Positions 36,765 through 50,179 of a DNA stretch of 64,000 nt are shown piece by piece; the stretch's first letter is position 1, and every line of letters starts with the position of its first letter. Position numbers and translations under genes: made by a program. The notes below the pieces were generated by a model. That model did no database searches, was not told the origin of the DNA, and saw nothing but the letters and a program-made list of their open reading frames with translations. The DNA is taken from positions 37,784,501 through 37,848,500 of the forward strand of contig CM060840.1 of the NCBI GenBank assembly GCA_030762175.1, in the 5' to 3' direction. The DNA comes from Metallyticus violacea. Its lineage: Eukaryota > Arthropoda > Insecta > Mantodea > Metallyticidae.

Positions 36765-37762
36765 ATGGAATTTAGAGGTGATATTAAGTTTTTCAAAAAA
36801 GAAGGATTTACTCCAAATGAAAATAAACAGCAATTGGACGGATATATGAGGAAGCATTCTCCTCCCTCACCGCAAATAAATAGGCCAAACTTTTTCGGAT
36901 GTGTGGAGAAAGCATTGAAGACGAAGAGCGTGCAGGTCGACCCTTGGAGGTGCTCACTCCTGAAAACATCACTCTTGTGAAAGGAGAAATAATGGGACAC
37001 AGGGGGCTCAAAGTTACAGAAATAGCAGCAAGCTTGGGCCTTTCTGAAACAACAGTCCTTCGAATTATTCATGAACATTTAAACATGAGTAGGAAGGATT
37101 AGTGCAAGATGGGTGCCTAGACTTCATTCCTAAGTTCAAAAGCAACGAGTCATCTGTTGTCAGGCATTTTTGGAGCTCTGCCGTGGCAACGAGAGAGAAG
37201 TTCTGCAAACCATTGTTACAGCAGATGAAACTATAGTTCTCTACTATGATGCCCTGTCCAAAAGAGAATCAATGGTGTGGCGTAAACCAGGCGAAGCACC
37301 ACCTTTAAAAGCCAAAGAAACTCAGTCAACCAAGAAGATCATAGCCACAATCTTTTGGGACCTTGAAGGAATGCCCATCATTGACTTCAAGGAGAGGAAC
37401 ACAACAGTAAATGGGGAGTACTATGCTGGCCTACTGCACAGACTACGTGCTTTTATAAAAGAAAAAAGGAAGATGAACGCTGAGTGGTGGTGTGCGTCTT
37501 CTTCACGACAACGCCCTGTGCACACATTCTTGTTGCAAAGGAAGCTGTGAAGAAATTTGTCTTCAAGGAGATGGACCATCCACCCTACAGCCCAGATCTA
37601 GCTCCCAGTGACTATTTTCTCTTCTCAAAACTCAAAAAGGACCTTCGAGGAATGAAATTCAAGTGTGACAAAGAAGTGATGGGTGCTGTTTATGTCCATT
37701 TTGTAGCAAAGACTTCTGTCTATTGGGGAGGGGGAGGTTGGATTGTTAATTCAAAGATGTGA
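36765..37762 (+). pseudogene. Mariner DD34D transposase, frameshifted
   Basis: Best preserved transposase here. Landmarks in order: MEFRGDIKFFKKEGFTPNE (start at 36765), then after a shift CGESIEDEERAGRPLEVLTP, VTEIAASLGLSETTVLRIIH (second HTH) and EHLNMSRK. Next come TADETIVLYYDALSKRESMV (first Asp), WRKPGEAPP, IATIFWDLEGMPIIDF, NTTVNGEYYAGLLHRLR, then RLLHDNAPVHT spread over two frames (second Asp) and DHPPYSPDLAPSDYFLF (third Asp). The spacing between the second and third Asp is 34 residues once the shift is ignored. At least three frameshifts and a stop make it inactive. The first HTH is shortened. Mariner transposases are about 345 residues, and this remnant spans about that length. I could not fix the inverted repeats. 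The minus frame of 146 codons at 36638-37078 is antisense. Confidence 0.88.
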
Positions 37763-37865
37763 GAAGTGTATTGAAATAAAGGGTAATTATACTGAAAAGT
37801 GAAATATAGTTTTTGTTTTTATCATACCTAAAAATGATTAGGCTGGAAACTTCTGGACCTACCCT

Positions 37866-37902
<37 letters not shown>
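37866..37902. repeat. (CA)n microsatellite
   Basis: About eighteen CA units. It lies inside a 189-codon plus frame (37813-38382) that is open by chance across two CA runs. Confidence 0.95.
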
Positions 37903-37903
<1 letters not shown>

Positions 37904-38058
37904 TTTCGAACTGCTTGAGTTCTTCTATGGCAAGTAGTTCGAAATATAGTGATTGCTTATCTGTGACTTTTTCCAGTATTTTGTCCTTTTCTGATTTTCT
38001 AGTTATTATTATTGTTATTTTAGTTACATTGTTAATAGTATTACATTATTTTTCATTT

Positions 38059-38060
<2 letters not shown>

Positions 38061-38117
<57 letters not shown>
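38061..38117. repeat. (CA)n-(TA)n compound microsatellite
   Basis: About seventeen CA units pass directly into eleven TA units. Confidence 0.95.
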
Positions 38118-38119
38118 GC

Positions 38120-38490
38120 CATTCACGCTATTTCAGAATAAAAATTACTGTATTTCAATTGCATCATTCCTAGAAAAGAATATTCCAGAGGGAGTAGGAG
38201 GTGCGCATATTTCCCAGACAATATCATATTATAGGAACTTAAAAGCAACAGGTTCATTTTTGAATGAAACACGTAAGAATTGCGCTTTTTTCAGCAAATG
38301 TCGGAGACCATCTATAGCATTTTGCTCAAAAAACATTTTGTTGTTTCTCTCAGAAGGTGATGAACCTACTCCGCGAAAGTAGCGTCATAGAAAGTAACTG
38401 TGTTTCACGATTTGTAGGAGCCTAATAAAAATTACGGAGTATGAGCTACATAGATAGGGTTCTTGGCTTTCATTTGGAGGCTACCTGGCA

Positions 38491-38545
<55 letters not shown>

Positions 38546-39320
38546 AATTTCTTAGAGTAATTTATATTAAAATAATGCGCTTGTTGAGCGACTTCCTGTG
38601 AAGCGACTGAAACTGCAGGTTTAGAGAAATATAGGAAGGGGTAAATGTTCGTAGAACATATCAGTACAGTAAAATAATCCAACATAAACATTCGGCTAAA
38701 TGCAGCACATATCATCAATACTGCAAATTGATTTGATTTTACTTTATTATACATTTTTAAACCATTAGGTGGAGTCGGTAGACTTTAGGAAAAGAGAAAT
38801 ATATTTTATCTAATTTTATAATAGGATACATAGACAGCTTCTTATTTTTAAATTAATACACGAAAGAAATAGTGCTGGGTCTCCAGGGAACTGTCGAATA
38901 TTGAATTGCTCTCTAGAAGGGGTTTCAAGCTATGATTTTTTGCGATTTCAAACCAATGCATGAAATCTTAGCCGGCAGATTCAATTCCTGCATTCAAAGC
39001 TGCAGCGGTATTTGTAAGGGATGAAGTGTCGTCCACCATGTCAGAATCAATGCTTCGGCGCATGAGAATGAATTATTTGTTTTTAGTTTTTGGAATCTCA
39101 GGGTTTATATTTGCTTTTTAGTTTTTGGAACGTATGAACGTTGTCAGAGAGACAGGATGGGAACGGGGGACACACTCTCCTTCACTTCAAGACACATGTA
39201 AATTCCTTTTGAGAATGTTTTTTCTCCTTTTCCAGAGACGATGAATCTCTTTTATTTACATAAGTTATAATTTCTAGCCAGGAGAGAATCTCCGACTGTT
39301 TGTCTATAAGGGATTAGGTA
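38120..39320. other. No recognised gene; holds (TTA)n
   Basis: A TTA run of about eighteen units occupies 38491-38543. Two near-identical tttttagtttttggaa words lie at about 39080 and 39117. Nothing coding is recognised. Confidence 0.55.
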
Positions 39321-39324
39321 CGTC

Positions 39325-39610
39325 ACTCGACCTGAGCTAACTGCGGACTCTCTGAACTACCTCAAAACGCATCAAAACTGTTTAAAACTCGTCACATTGC
39401 TCTGATCAAACTGCCTAACTAAAAAGTGATCACACTGCTCCTGCCTTAACTGAGGGGCTTGACTAAAAACTCATCAGACTGCTTAAAAACTGCTCCTGCC
39501 CGAACTGATACAAAACTGATGAAGGACTGCGTCGAGACTGTGTGGAAACTGCTCGAAACTGCGTGGATTTTCTTCAAAAACTGCCTAACTATGCGGGGCT
39601 TTTCTGTTTT
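39325..39610. repeat. Degenerate aaactgc-rich cluster
   Basis: Within about 280 bases the words aactgc/aactg/gactgc occur more than twelve times at irregular spacing, with larger echoes such as gcctaact and ctgctcctgcc each seen twice. It looks like the cluster at 21.06-21.35 kb in style. It may be a decayed minisatellite or LTR leader. Confidence 0.5.
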
Positions 39611-39614
39611 CCCA

Positions 39615-41360
39615 TAACTTTTATTAGTTTGTCAGTAGGTCAGTCTCATGTGCGTTCTTTTAATTTTGAGTTCAAATTCTCGTAGCGTCTGTTTAGGTTC
39701 TACTCCTAAGTTGGCTACATGAGAATCACGTGGTTCCCGGTTCGTTCCCTATAGGCTGCTATTTGGCGCCCATTTCTGTAAGAGTCCTTCTATTAACGAA
39801 CTCCTGGGCTTGTTTATCTCATTTCTCCCCTCAAGTTTTACTTATGTTAGAAACATGTCCCGTTAGGCTTTGTTCAAGTTGCGTCTCTTCAAGGTCTTCC
39901 TGCTACAATATGTCCCTAGCTAACTGTATTGGGATCGGAATTTTTATGACTTGGCTATTTATTCTTTGTATAGAGGGGGGCGCAAGGTTGCGAGGTCCTG
40001 ACTTATATGATTTTGCAGAGTTACTGCACAAAATGCATGATACATATTCTCTGAGACTTTGCTTTAAATATACTGGTAGTGACTGATTAATGATTAGGGT
40101 TCATCAATTTAAATATGATATTTTATATTCTCCCTAATCGCTAGAGCTCATCCTTTTACACATCCTCACATAAGACTGCTTTCCTAACCAAAGATCAAAG
40201 AAGCGACACCTCATTTTGTATCACGACAATATTGCTCTCTACACTGCTGCAAAAACGTGGAATTTCTGAACAAGCAAAGCACCAGAGTGCTGCCATTTAC
40301 ACAATACTCTCTGGAAATGAATTTCCGATAGCTTTTTCACATTCTCTAAAGGTATTTGGAGACTGTTAAAAGTGGGGAAGAAAGACCTGGAAGGAAATGC
40401 TTTCCATTGCTCTGTGAAAATAAAAAGGAAATACTTTGGATAAAATGTGAAAGTGCTTCTAACTTAATTGTGCGTTTTAGTACCAGCATGCACTTTATAA
40501 TCAATTATTTCATATATAAAATACAGAGTTCGCAAAAAAAAATTATGTACAGCTTAACAGAATATGTCTATGAACTTTTGAAATGAGTTCAAATAATTAT
40601 GGTAGTGTGATGTTCTCTCAAATGATGCCTTTACTCTACTAGCACCACCAAATCGCCCGTAAAACAATCAAAATTGTCGAGATATGGATGTTGTTTCATG
40701 AGCATAAGATCATTTTAAAATAGTGTTTCAAATTTGACAATATTGTTGAAGTTCATCGAAAATAGAAGCTCGGGGACTCGTGTTCGATTCTCTAGATTTT
40801 TTCGTGGATTCTCCCTCAGTTCTTTAGGTGAATGCTTGGGAAACTTAATCCACAAACTCCTTTGAACGTATTAGGCTGCTTTATCGTCCATCATCCGCTA
40901 TCTTTCACAATATATTTTATAGCACGGTTCCATAATTACTTTAAAAAAAGCATCTACTTACTGTAATTTGTATTCATCCCTTGATGTCTGTGAAACGTTT
41001 GTGTTACAACTTTAAAGCATTTATTTATATATTGCTGAAGTGTGTATACATTTTAGCGCACTCTATATAGAACTGAGTACCAAATTAACTTTAGGTTGGT
41101 CAAAATGGCTAAAAGCACAATTTTATAATACAGGGCATCACAGTTATGAAGAAATTAAATTTGAACTTTCAACATATGCGGATATATGTAATTTACTATG
41201 AACAAAAAAAAATTTAAAAATTATACGCGAGGTGTGGAATCAAAAGGAGAATAATGGACAGACAAAATGATAACACAATAAACGGAGAAGATGAAAAATA
41301 CTAATTTCTCAAAATAACAGTGACAGCAATCCTCAGAAGACGTAAATTCGGCAATATTAT
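39615..41360. other. No recognised gene
   Basis: A 118-codon plus frame (39730-40086) starts at GTG and has no domain. At about 40770-40810 a gttcgattctctag word looks like a B box of an unplaced SINE, without a matching body. Confidence 0.4.
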
Positions 41361-41364
41361 CACA

Positions 41365-41490
41365 GTATCCATATAAATCCGTGGTTCGATTCCCGGTCGT
41401 GACCCGAATCCTCCAAATCTGATTTTTTCTTTCCAACTAATGTCCTACACTCGGATAGTGTGAAAGAACGAATTTTGGCCAATATATAAA
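41365..41490 (+). repeat. SINE-C copy, 5' truncated
   Basis: B box gtggttcgattcccggtcgt followed by gacccgaatcctccaaatct, ttccaactaatgtcctacac and tcggatagtgtg. It is the cleanest SINE-C body in the window, but its A-box part is lost. Confidence 0.75.
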
Positions 41491-41494
41491 TTCG

Positions 41495-44400
41495 AAATAG
41501 ATTAAAAAAGCACAATACTGTTTTGTATTATTAATATTTGATTCCTTCGTATAAAGTCATACATTGGCTGGCTTTTTATTTCACTGTCCATTGTTACTTG
41601 TTAATTTGAAATAATAATTATTTTAGTGCTCTGTTTTCTAATAAATGTCTTTGACAAGAATTAATGTGGTGTGTACAGCTATTTTAGAATCTATGACAGC
41701 GGATGCACTCTTTCCATAAGCAATGCTCTGTGGCGCTTTCGAAGGTTCTTACATAACGGCAAATTGTTTCATGCGATGCAGTTGAAATTCTTCAGCTTGC
41801 CAGATTTTTTTCATTGCATTATTTCCAGTAAAACTGAAAGGATGAATGCCATTATTTTCAATGTTTACTGCTTCCATAAAATATAAGCAAATGGACTATG
41901 CCGTTGTTAACATACACACTAAAGTGGCCTACTGGAAAATGAAAATGAACAAATGAAACTTTAAACACAGCGAGTACACAACATTTCTGAAATAGACTTG
42001 CATTTATTGTCCCTAAACATATTTATAAGTATTTTTATTTAAATATAAAGCACACATTTCCTTTCTAAAGAAAGATACGCTCCTGAAGTCCATTGAACTC
42101 AATCAGAATCGAAACCGTAGATATACGCACTGTAGCAACCAGGCTAGTTGTGAGTATGGTATGTGTTAATCACTCACCTTCCTAAGTAAGTACCTTATTC
42201 TTGGCATCCACTTAACTTCTACTGACGAGCCCTGGGAATTCCACCCCTTCTCCCAGGGGCTTCAGCCTGAAGAAGGGGAGTAAATAACCGCTTATCTCTG
42301 TAGCGTAGCAAGGACAAAGATGACCTTAGTTAATGTTACTGTATCTGCGAACAGTTTTTATTTGTATTGTATAGGAAATTCGGACTTGAATGTATGCGCA
42401 TGAATATTTTACTAAATTTTAATATTCTAGAAATAGAATTTGATAGCTTTAGCTACGCTAAAGTCTCGTTTTAAAACTATACTCAATGCTAAAATAAAGG
42501 AATGAAAAACTATATAAAACACAGAATTTAAAGGCACATTATCAGATACATTTAAATAAAGTTGCCACTGTCATCTTTATTTAAAGGTTAAAAGTTTAGT
42601 AAATATTAAAGCTTGAAATATCAGGCAGTCATATAGACAGCAAATAGAGTTGACAATAACATCTACCAGAGAAAATTTCTGTAAAACGAATGTATTTTTG
42701 GGGATTTGGTTTCTAATATAGATGCACATTAATATTTTATGTATTCAGTTATTTTATCGTAACGAAAAATACAAATTTTCGACCAATTTATTGTTACAAA
42801 GGTTTGTAAAGCATCTTACAAGTAATGCAATACAGATGGACAGTCAAATTTTTTAGTAAATTTCAAGGCTAGAACAAAAAGCACACTGGAGGTGACTTCG
42901 CATTCTGTTTATCATGCCCTTTTTGTTCATTTTTTGGGAAATACCACACATGGAAATATATACATTATATTAAACATTTAAACAATAACTAATACTCAGT
43001 ATTAGACAATAGTAAATTAACGATATGTCTACTTCACCTAAATTTCATAATAAATGCTGAAAGTGGATCAATTTTTGTTTATACACTATTGACATCTCTA
43101 TATACTCGCTACAGATCTACTTCTGTCTTTTCAATATTTTATCTTTTAGGGCCTCAGCGGCTACTTTGCTCCCGCAGATATTCTATTTGACATTTTTGAA
43201 CAAATGAAAATTGCATTTACTGGAATCTGGGAATCGAGTAGGCAATAGTTCCATGCTAATAATTTTCTCAATCTCTTGCATGAATTTCATTTGTAACACA
43301 ATATAGAACGTCTATTTAATTTCTGTTTTTTTAAGGTGGAGTCCTTTTTCGTGCTATTTTTATATAAATCGTAGACATACAGCTTTGATAGACTCCATAA
43401 AATTACTAAGAATTGCATCACATACCTATCCAAACTTTTGTTCTTTAATGGATAAACCTTAGAATTAAGTAGGCACTCCTTGTTCATGACAATTGTACGA
43501 GTAACTTACACTCTATAGGGAAAGATAACCGGCACTCTATCCTGAAATGTGTGTAAACTCTTGACTGGTCCGCAGTGTATGTTATATCTATTATTACGAA
43601 GGAAGACCTCATTGCCGGCTACTCCTTATAAATGTAAAAACAGGAACAAAAATTATGTGATCATATTGGAATATATCACACAATGTTTTTATTAGTTGCT
43701 TATTATTCTTCATTTGCCGAGATCCAAAAGCAGTAATTGTTGTTTTATGATATCATTTTAGTTCTGCAAGATCACTCGATACATTTTAAGGCTTGGGAGG
43801 CGAGTGTGTTAGTGGTTAATTCTTATATAAGTACATATATCTGAAGACAATAAAAGTATTCTGCTTCCATAATTGGTCAACTTCTGGTAACATTAGCGCA
43901 CTCTGTAAGGCTGGATTCAAAGCAGGCGAACTTGTTTGCATTCGTTACATTATCAGAGCACTCACTCTTTCACACATAAGGCGGGATTGGGACATAGTTT
44001 GTCTGACTTCCTGGCCTAATGTCCAGTAGCGTTCTCAACCTATTTCTTCGAATTCTCAGGATGTTACCACGCTGAAAACATAGTAATAAGCCCTCGCATC
44101 TTTTATGTTATGGTCAATGGAACTAAACATTTAAAAACATATCACAATAATATTATTTATTAGTCCACCACTTTGGATAACTAAAGAGCTCCTTCTCTTA
44201 TGAGGAGCCTGCAAAAATTGTCGAAGCTTGAAATTCCTCCATACCGTCATAAAAATTACTCTCGGACAACAACAGACCGAAAATGTCTTGAAGGAGAGGT
44301 AGTACAAACGTTCAGCCGCACATGCTCAGATATGAACCAGGAAGTTCGAGGCCATTGAAGTGTCGGGCCATGTTTTCCTTTTGTCTTAAGATGCTGTAAA

Positions 44401-45740
44401 TATTAATGTATGTATAATATGGACATTAATACTTAAGGCGCGTGTGTTTGACGTAAAACATTAAGATCATTTTCTAGTTAAAATTTCTTTTTCAAATGGG
44501 TCTTTAAACTAGGCATTAAATAAGTTTAAAGTTAAATGCTTCATCAAACATGCCATTGTGCTATCTGTAAGAAAAAATCCTGATCTTTACTGACCGCCTG
44601 TTATTATTCATTCAAAGTTTTACAGATGATGTTAAACCAATATAAACTTCTTTTTACGGTTTGAAATACATCATTCTCATTCTTGAAGACTTAGCAAATG
44701 AGGATCTTTAATTCAGTCACTAAATAGAGAATGTGGAAGGATACTATTATTGTATACATAAGAATGTTGCGGGGAATGTTTGAGTTTCTCTTCAGCCAAT
44801 AAAATGTACAAGTTTATCTTTAATTTTAATTTGAGAAATGTGTTTATTAGCAATGTTTCATGGCACTGGAGCTACAGGCAGGAAGGTTGAAAATTAAAGC
44901 ATTAAATGCAAGAAAGTTGTTCCTTGCCATATTAGAAAAGCCATCCTGGAAACGCAATTCCAAACCACTGTTTTAGAATGCTAATACTATGCGTAACTGA
45001 GGTCGTCTCCAAATCCTATATGGCTACGGTTTGAAACTAATTGGACCGGGTTGCGCACCCTTTCGATTTGAAGTTGGAGTATGCAGGAAAGACCGACGTT
45101 GAGGTTTCAAGCGCAGGGTGAGAACACGTTCAACAGAACTGGACCCATGCTGCTAATTGGGTACGAGAAGACTGTTAAATGTTTCCTTAGGGACTACCGG
45201 AAAAGCCAGATCTCGTCCATCTCTCTAAACTTTCCCCGTCCGTTTTCTATTCAGAAATCCACGTCTGCAAGCATCACTTCTAGTTACATGTATTGTGTTG
45301 TGACCGTCTAGAATAAAATGCCAATTAAAGGCCAGTAAGGAGCCATGCCGCAATTGTCCAGCCCTTTGAACCATCATATGAATGTTACACCAGATTAATT
45401 TTGCTGCATGCAGGGTTCCGTAGATGAGTGTGCATCTTAAAAATAGAGTAAAAAGATTTCATAGCAAAGGAAGCGAAAAGTGCAACACAGAGACCATAGA
45501 TTCCCTATCCTAAATTGCTTATCTAACTCCGTTCTAAGTCTCTGAAGGTATTGCGGTGTAGTTAATTAACATAATACATTTTTCGTAATTTCTGTCTCTT
45601 TTGTGAGTCATTAAATATACTTTCAATTTACAACTTGGCCACAAAGTAAGGTTCAGGATATAAGTGTTTAACCCAACAAGAATTTTGAATCAAGGCGGTG
45701 AGATATTTCTTAAATAAGGAAACGATTATTATACTGTGTA
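41495..45740. other. No recognised gene
   Basis: Over 4 kb of AT-rich DNA. Competing short palindromes lie at 42230-42278. A GC-richer patch at 45.0-45.3 kb holds a 76-codon plus frame with no known domain. Confidence 0.5.
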
Positions 45741-45744
45741 AAGG

Positions 45745-45860
45745 ATAGGGTAGCCGAGGTCACTAAGACATGGACCCGAGAACAGATCTAGGATGAATCC
45801 CAACAGGATCCCTCCCTAACCAACTCTTTTTCCAGTTTTCCCCAGACAAATTGGCACAAC
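45745..45860 (+). repeat. Possible SINE-A head, very diverged
   Basis: gtagccgaggtcactaagac corresponds to the A-box part, gatgaatcccaacaggat to B box and start of body, and tttttccagttttccccag to the next block. No later body is visible. Divergence is high. Confidence 0.45.
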
Positions 45861-45864
45861 ATCT

Positions 45865-46695
45865 TTTTTCATGAATTTGTGAAGTATTAAATATGAAACG
45901 TTCTATCAATAAAACAAACGTAATCTTACTTTAAGAAAAGTGACCTGTAACAACATTCAAACTAAAGAAAGCAATAATTTCCTAGTATTAGCTTATACTT
46001 TAGTTATAAATCTTGAACGCTCTCGAGGTGTTTTTAGTCTCAGCTATTAAGCATGCCGCCGCAGAACTTCAACTCAGTTTCCTTAACTTATAGCATGCTC
46101 TAAAGTTGTAATCTCTTAGCTAAACAGGAATTGTATGGAAAATACATTTTGATTCCCACGGTTAAGTTTGGCCACTGTAATCTTTCTCATTTCATTGCTA
46201 ACGTTTTCCTTTACATTCCTAAACAACCCACTCGGAAGTAATTTTGTACACAAACGTTCAAAAGTTTCTCAAATATTGCCTAGTTTCTCCTGTGTTAAAA
46301 CTGTACAGTTTTGATATTTTTCGTTTTTTACTAAGTCCATATATTTAAATGTATGTACAATATCGTGAATTGTAGTTTTGAGCGGTGCAATTGATAAGGA
46401 AATGTTTTAATAAATATTTCATGTACATGATAATATGATTCGGGTTTAAAATTGCATTGATCAACTGTATAACCATTTTCGCGAATTAGTTTTCGTTCAA
46501 GGACATTACAAAGGAAGAGGAAAAGGGGTTTAAAGTACGGGTGTCGCTGACCGCGTTGGGCACCTGGACCGTCCTGCTTTGTTGTTGAAACACAGCCTTC
46601 CCCTAAAATATTTGAACCTCCAAAGTGCAGCAGACTATGGCAGAACATCATTGCCATGTGCTGGCTGTAACATCGCCTACGCTTCCATGCCGGAT
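45865..46695. other. No recognised gene
   Basis: AT-rich. Overlapping frames of about 108 codons on both strands near 46.33-46.9 kb lack known domains. Confidence 0.45.
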
Positions 46696-46699
46696 TTCT

Positions 46700-46812
46700 G
46701 CAGACGGAAGCAAAATTTCGGAGCAGTCTACTACTTGCTACGAGGCGATTTCATTTTACGCAGCCGGCTGACAAACCCTCGCTCTACTAGGACACATGCG
46801 CGTAAGCGTTTC
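46700..46812 (-). repeat. Fragment related to the 31.4 kb mariner flank
   Basis: Minus-strand text tacgcgcatgtgtcctagta, gtttgtcagccggctgcgta, aaatg and then gactgctccgaaatttt aligns with 31.35-31.46 kb in the same orientation. It is probably the 5' end of another copy of that element. Confidence 0.55.
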
Positions 46813-46814
46813 TT

Positions 46815-49800
46815 ATTGTTTTTATCATCGTACTTCCACTGTGTGAAAGGAAAAAAATATATATATTTCTCAGTCATTATTGTTTATCCCTCTTATATGG
46901 GGAAGTAGTTTGCTCAAAACAGGTATGGACTTGAAGCGAAAAGAAACTTAGGGAGGCCTCGTTAAAAGTGTCTCATTCAGTGAAGAGTATTAAATTATAA
47001 CCCATATATTGAATGGAAAAGGTGTAAATTTGTTCTGCAGATTGGTATCTATACCAAAAAGAAATTTTAGAAATCTGCATTAAATCCAATAAGTAAATAA
47101 AGTTTCAGGAATTTTAAAATTGTAATATACATATTACAAATTATTTTTAATCATTAAGAGTACATCCAGAAGGATCATTTGAGCTATTTCTGGATTTTGC
47201 GCTTTATCTCACTAGATAGTAATGTGATTGGAGGGAAATATTTTGATCTTAACATTTTAAATTCAAGTTAATTTACAGGTATTCAACAAAATCTTTTATA
47301 AAACCTCTTGTACGGCTAGACTTGCGCTTAAGCGATCAATTTGAGTTTACAGCAATGATATTAAAATAATTCAATTAAGCAGTACCGTGCCTAACCATGC
47401 TGAACGTGGGGCAGTAACTTGGTTTACTTTCGATGTTTTGTACCCGTAATCCCATCGTGTGCGTGGTGGGCTACTCACTAATTTAGTAAACTCTCCTCCG
47501 CACTGTGCTCCTCTGTCAGAATGTATACACTTGCTTTCATGCAATACTAGACCCGTCAGCTTGCATTATGTCATGTTACATTGGCCGAATAATCCATTTA
47601 TTTATAGACTTGTTCCTGGGGCATTAAGCATGTCCGTATCCATTCCTGCAGTTCGTCAGGGACTGGTTTATGTGATTTAGTTAGTAAAGCCTGTATATAG
47701 TTCATATGTAACTCTGCAGAGTATTATTACTGCAGTCTAGAATCTTTGTTCTCACGGAGTGCTGCAAGAGAACTTTTTGTCAAGTTAGTTAATATTTTTG
47801 AGGAAAAATATTAAGATTTATATATTTTGCAGTTTTCATTCTATTTACATAATATTTGTAGCTTAAACATCGGTGTTATAATAAAAGTAATTAAGAAATT
47901 TAAAACATTTAAATATCATAGAATATTTTAAAAATAATTAAACATTTAAAAGTGTTTGTAACAGTGTCCCTGATCCATTCCGCTGAAATATAATTTCACT
48001 GTATATTTACACAAGCTCATGCATCATAGTTTGGTATTATAATTAGTAATATAAATATTATGTATATATGTGTGCTATCGTAAGATTTGAATGAATTCAA
48101 GAATTGTCAAAAGAAAGAAATTCTGTTAATGTAACTGGAATGCCAACTATAGGATCATAAAACTATACAATAGGAAGAAACCTTATTGAGCCCACTTTTT
48201 TTAAAAGACTGTCTTTGCAAAATTTACAAAGTGACAGTGACAGACTTTTCACTGTTAGCCTGCCTTTAAACTAGCCAATGCTAGCAAAATGTTTTAAACT
48301 TTCAAAAAATAGCGAGTGGCAGGCATGATAGGATGAACTTAAACAGCCAATGGAAAATGTATGTTTGAACTTTTAAAGATAGACGCAAATCGTTAAACCA
48401 AGGATTATTTGATTTGAATTCAAAACTTAAGGAGACGTTCACTCAGCTAGGGCACTTATTTGGGGTAAGACACAGGCAGTCTAGGTTCTAGACGCGGTGA
48501 GATGTAACTCATTACTCATATTTCCTTTAGATCTTAATAGGTTAAAGCATTCATTTACACTAGTAGCTAGATAGAGGAATGAGTTACGAGACGACTGCAA
48601 AATTGTTATTTCACGATACGAGTGTTCATATAACATTTTAATCAATAAAGCAGATATTTAAATATGTTTTATTACAATCTATTAAGTAATTTTTTGATAT
48701 TACAAGTACGATCAGTTACCGCAAGACAAAAAATAACATATTGCATACCAATATGAAAAACATTTTCTTTATTCCTCATCAAAACCTGTAGTATTTGCTT
48801 TAAATATAGCTGTACTGCTTAAAAACAATTGTGTTTATTTTCCTTAAATCGACTTACCTTTTCATTTTATTTTCAGGCTGAATATAGAAAAAAATCGTTT
48901 TAATCCGTAATTTTTAGTGTGTGGTTGTTAAAAATACTTTATGCAGGGTTATTAAAGTGGGAGTTATTTGTAAAATATCTAATGAAAATAAGAAAGTTGT
49001 GGATTAAAAATCCAGAATTGATGAGGATGAGCACTATGTCATCATAACAGGATCAATTACAAGAAGTAAATCATTCTCTGCTTTTCATTAATCACTATAG
49101 TAAATCCTTTTTGAATAATTTGATGTTTTGCTAAAAGTTAGGTTAGGTTTCAATAGGTGTCCTTGGATAATGCACTACATAACTGAACTAAGTATATTTT
49201 ATAATTAAGGCAAGAAATAACACTCCTCAAAAAATTTCCCCACACTTCGTTCAGGTTAGAAAATGTGCAGTGATTCCAAAGGATAAACGCTGTTCTGATT
49301 AATATGATCATTACACCCAGTATCTCGTCCTTTATTATCTCTGCCAAGCCGCTAAGGTCCTGCGGTCCACTTTAACAGCTGCGACACTGTACACGTGTAC
49401 CAGTACAAAATTACGGGCTATTTGGAATAGATCCCCTTTTATTGGCCCTCATATTCTTGATGACTTTCAGGGGGTGCATCCTTGTTGGTAGTTGCCGCTA
49501 CTTGTTCATTAATCTTGAGATGAGAAGTGACCGGATCGACCAAGCTATCAAAGTCGCTTCCTTCCTGACTTATTGAATGTGTTGGGTTCCCGAGGGGACG
49601 GCAGCTGCATGATGTTGTACGCGTGGGAAAGACAGAGTTACTACAAATATTGGGGAACAGTAAATGACAAATCTGCAGTGGTAGCGTACGAAAATCATAC
49701 ATTACATCGATATGCCGGTAGGGGCTTACACGTATTGTTACAATTGGTATAAAAGTGGTGCGTTTTTGAAGTCAAAAAGCCTAACATATAGATGTGTTTC

Positions 49801-50100
49801 TGAGATTAGCCAATCCAAATAGGAACTGTCCAGTAGTAACCTTTTCCTTCTCACAAGCCTCACACTATCCACAAAGAAATAGATAGGTAATAATGCAACA
49901 GATGCAATCGATACTTTATCTAAAGATTAAACCCAGCTCATTTCTTTCGTCTTTCATATTTGTCTAGTTCGCTTCTAGCGAGTTAATTCTTTCGAAATAA
50001 AACCTTACTCTTGAGGACGTTATCTGCAAATGAACTTCCATTAAGGAGATTTTTGAGCTTTTTCAGGAAATTATAGGAGTTATGAAGCAAAGTACTTTGA
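46815..50100. other. No recognised gene
   Basis: AT-rich DNA. A minus frame of 87 codons at 49439-49702 (ending PPESHQEYEGQ) is GC-richer and coding-like in texture but unassigned. Confidence 0.4.
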
Positions 50101-50179
50101 ATGATGTTTGCTTTGATGGTTACTTTTGTAACTGAAAGTTTCTCTGGCACTAGTCATTTACTTCGGATGATCAAATGCA

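Noticed and set aside
36638..37078. 146-codon minus frame
   Set aside because: It is antisense to the mariner transposase N-terminus, whose motifs read clearly on the plus strand.
37813..38382. 189-codon plus frame
   Set aside because: It is open by chance across two CA microsatellites, and no domain is seen between or after them.
39730..40086. 118-codon protein
   Set aside because: The frame begins at GTG, has no recognisable domain or splice context, and lies next to a repeat cluster.
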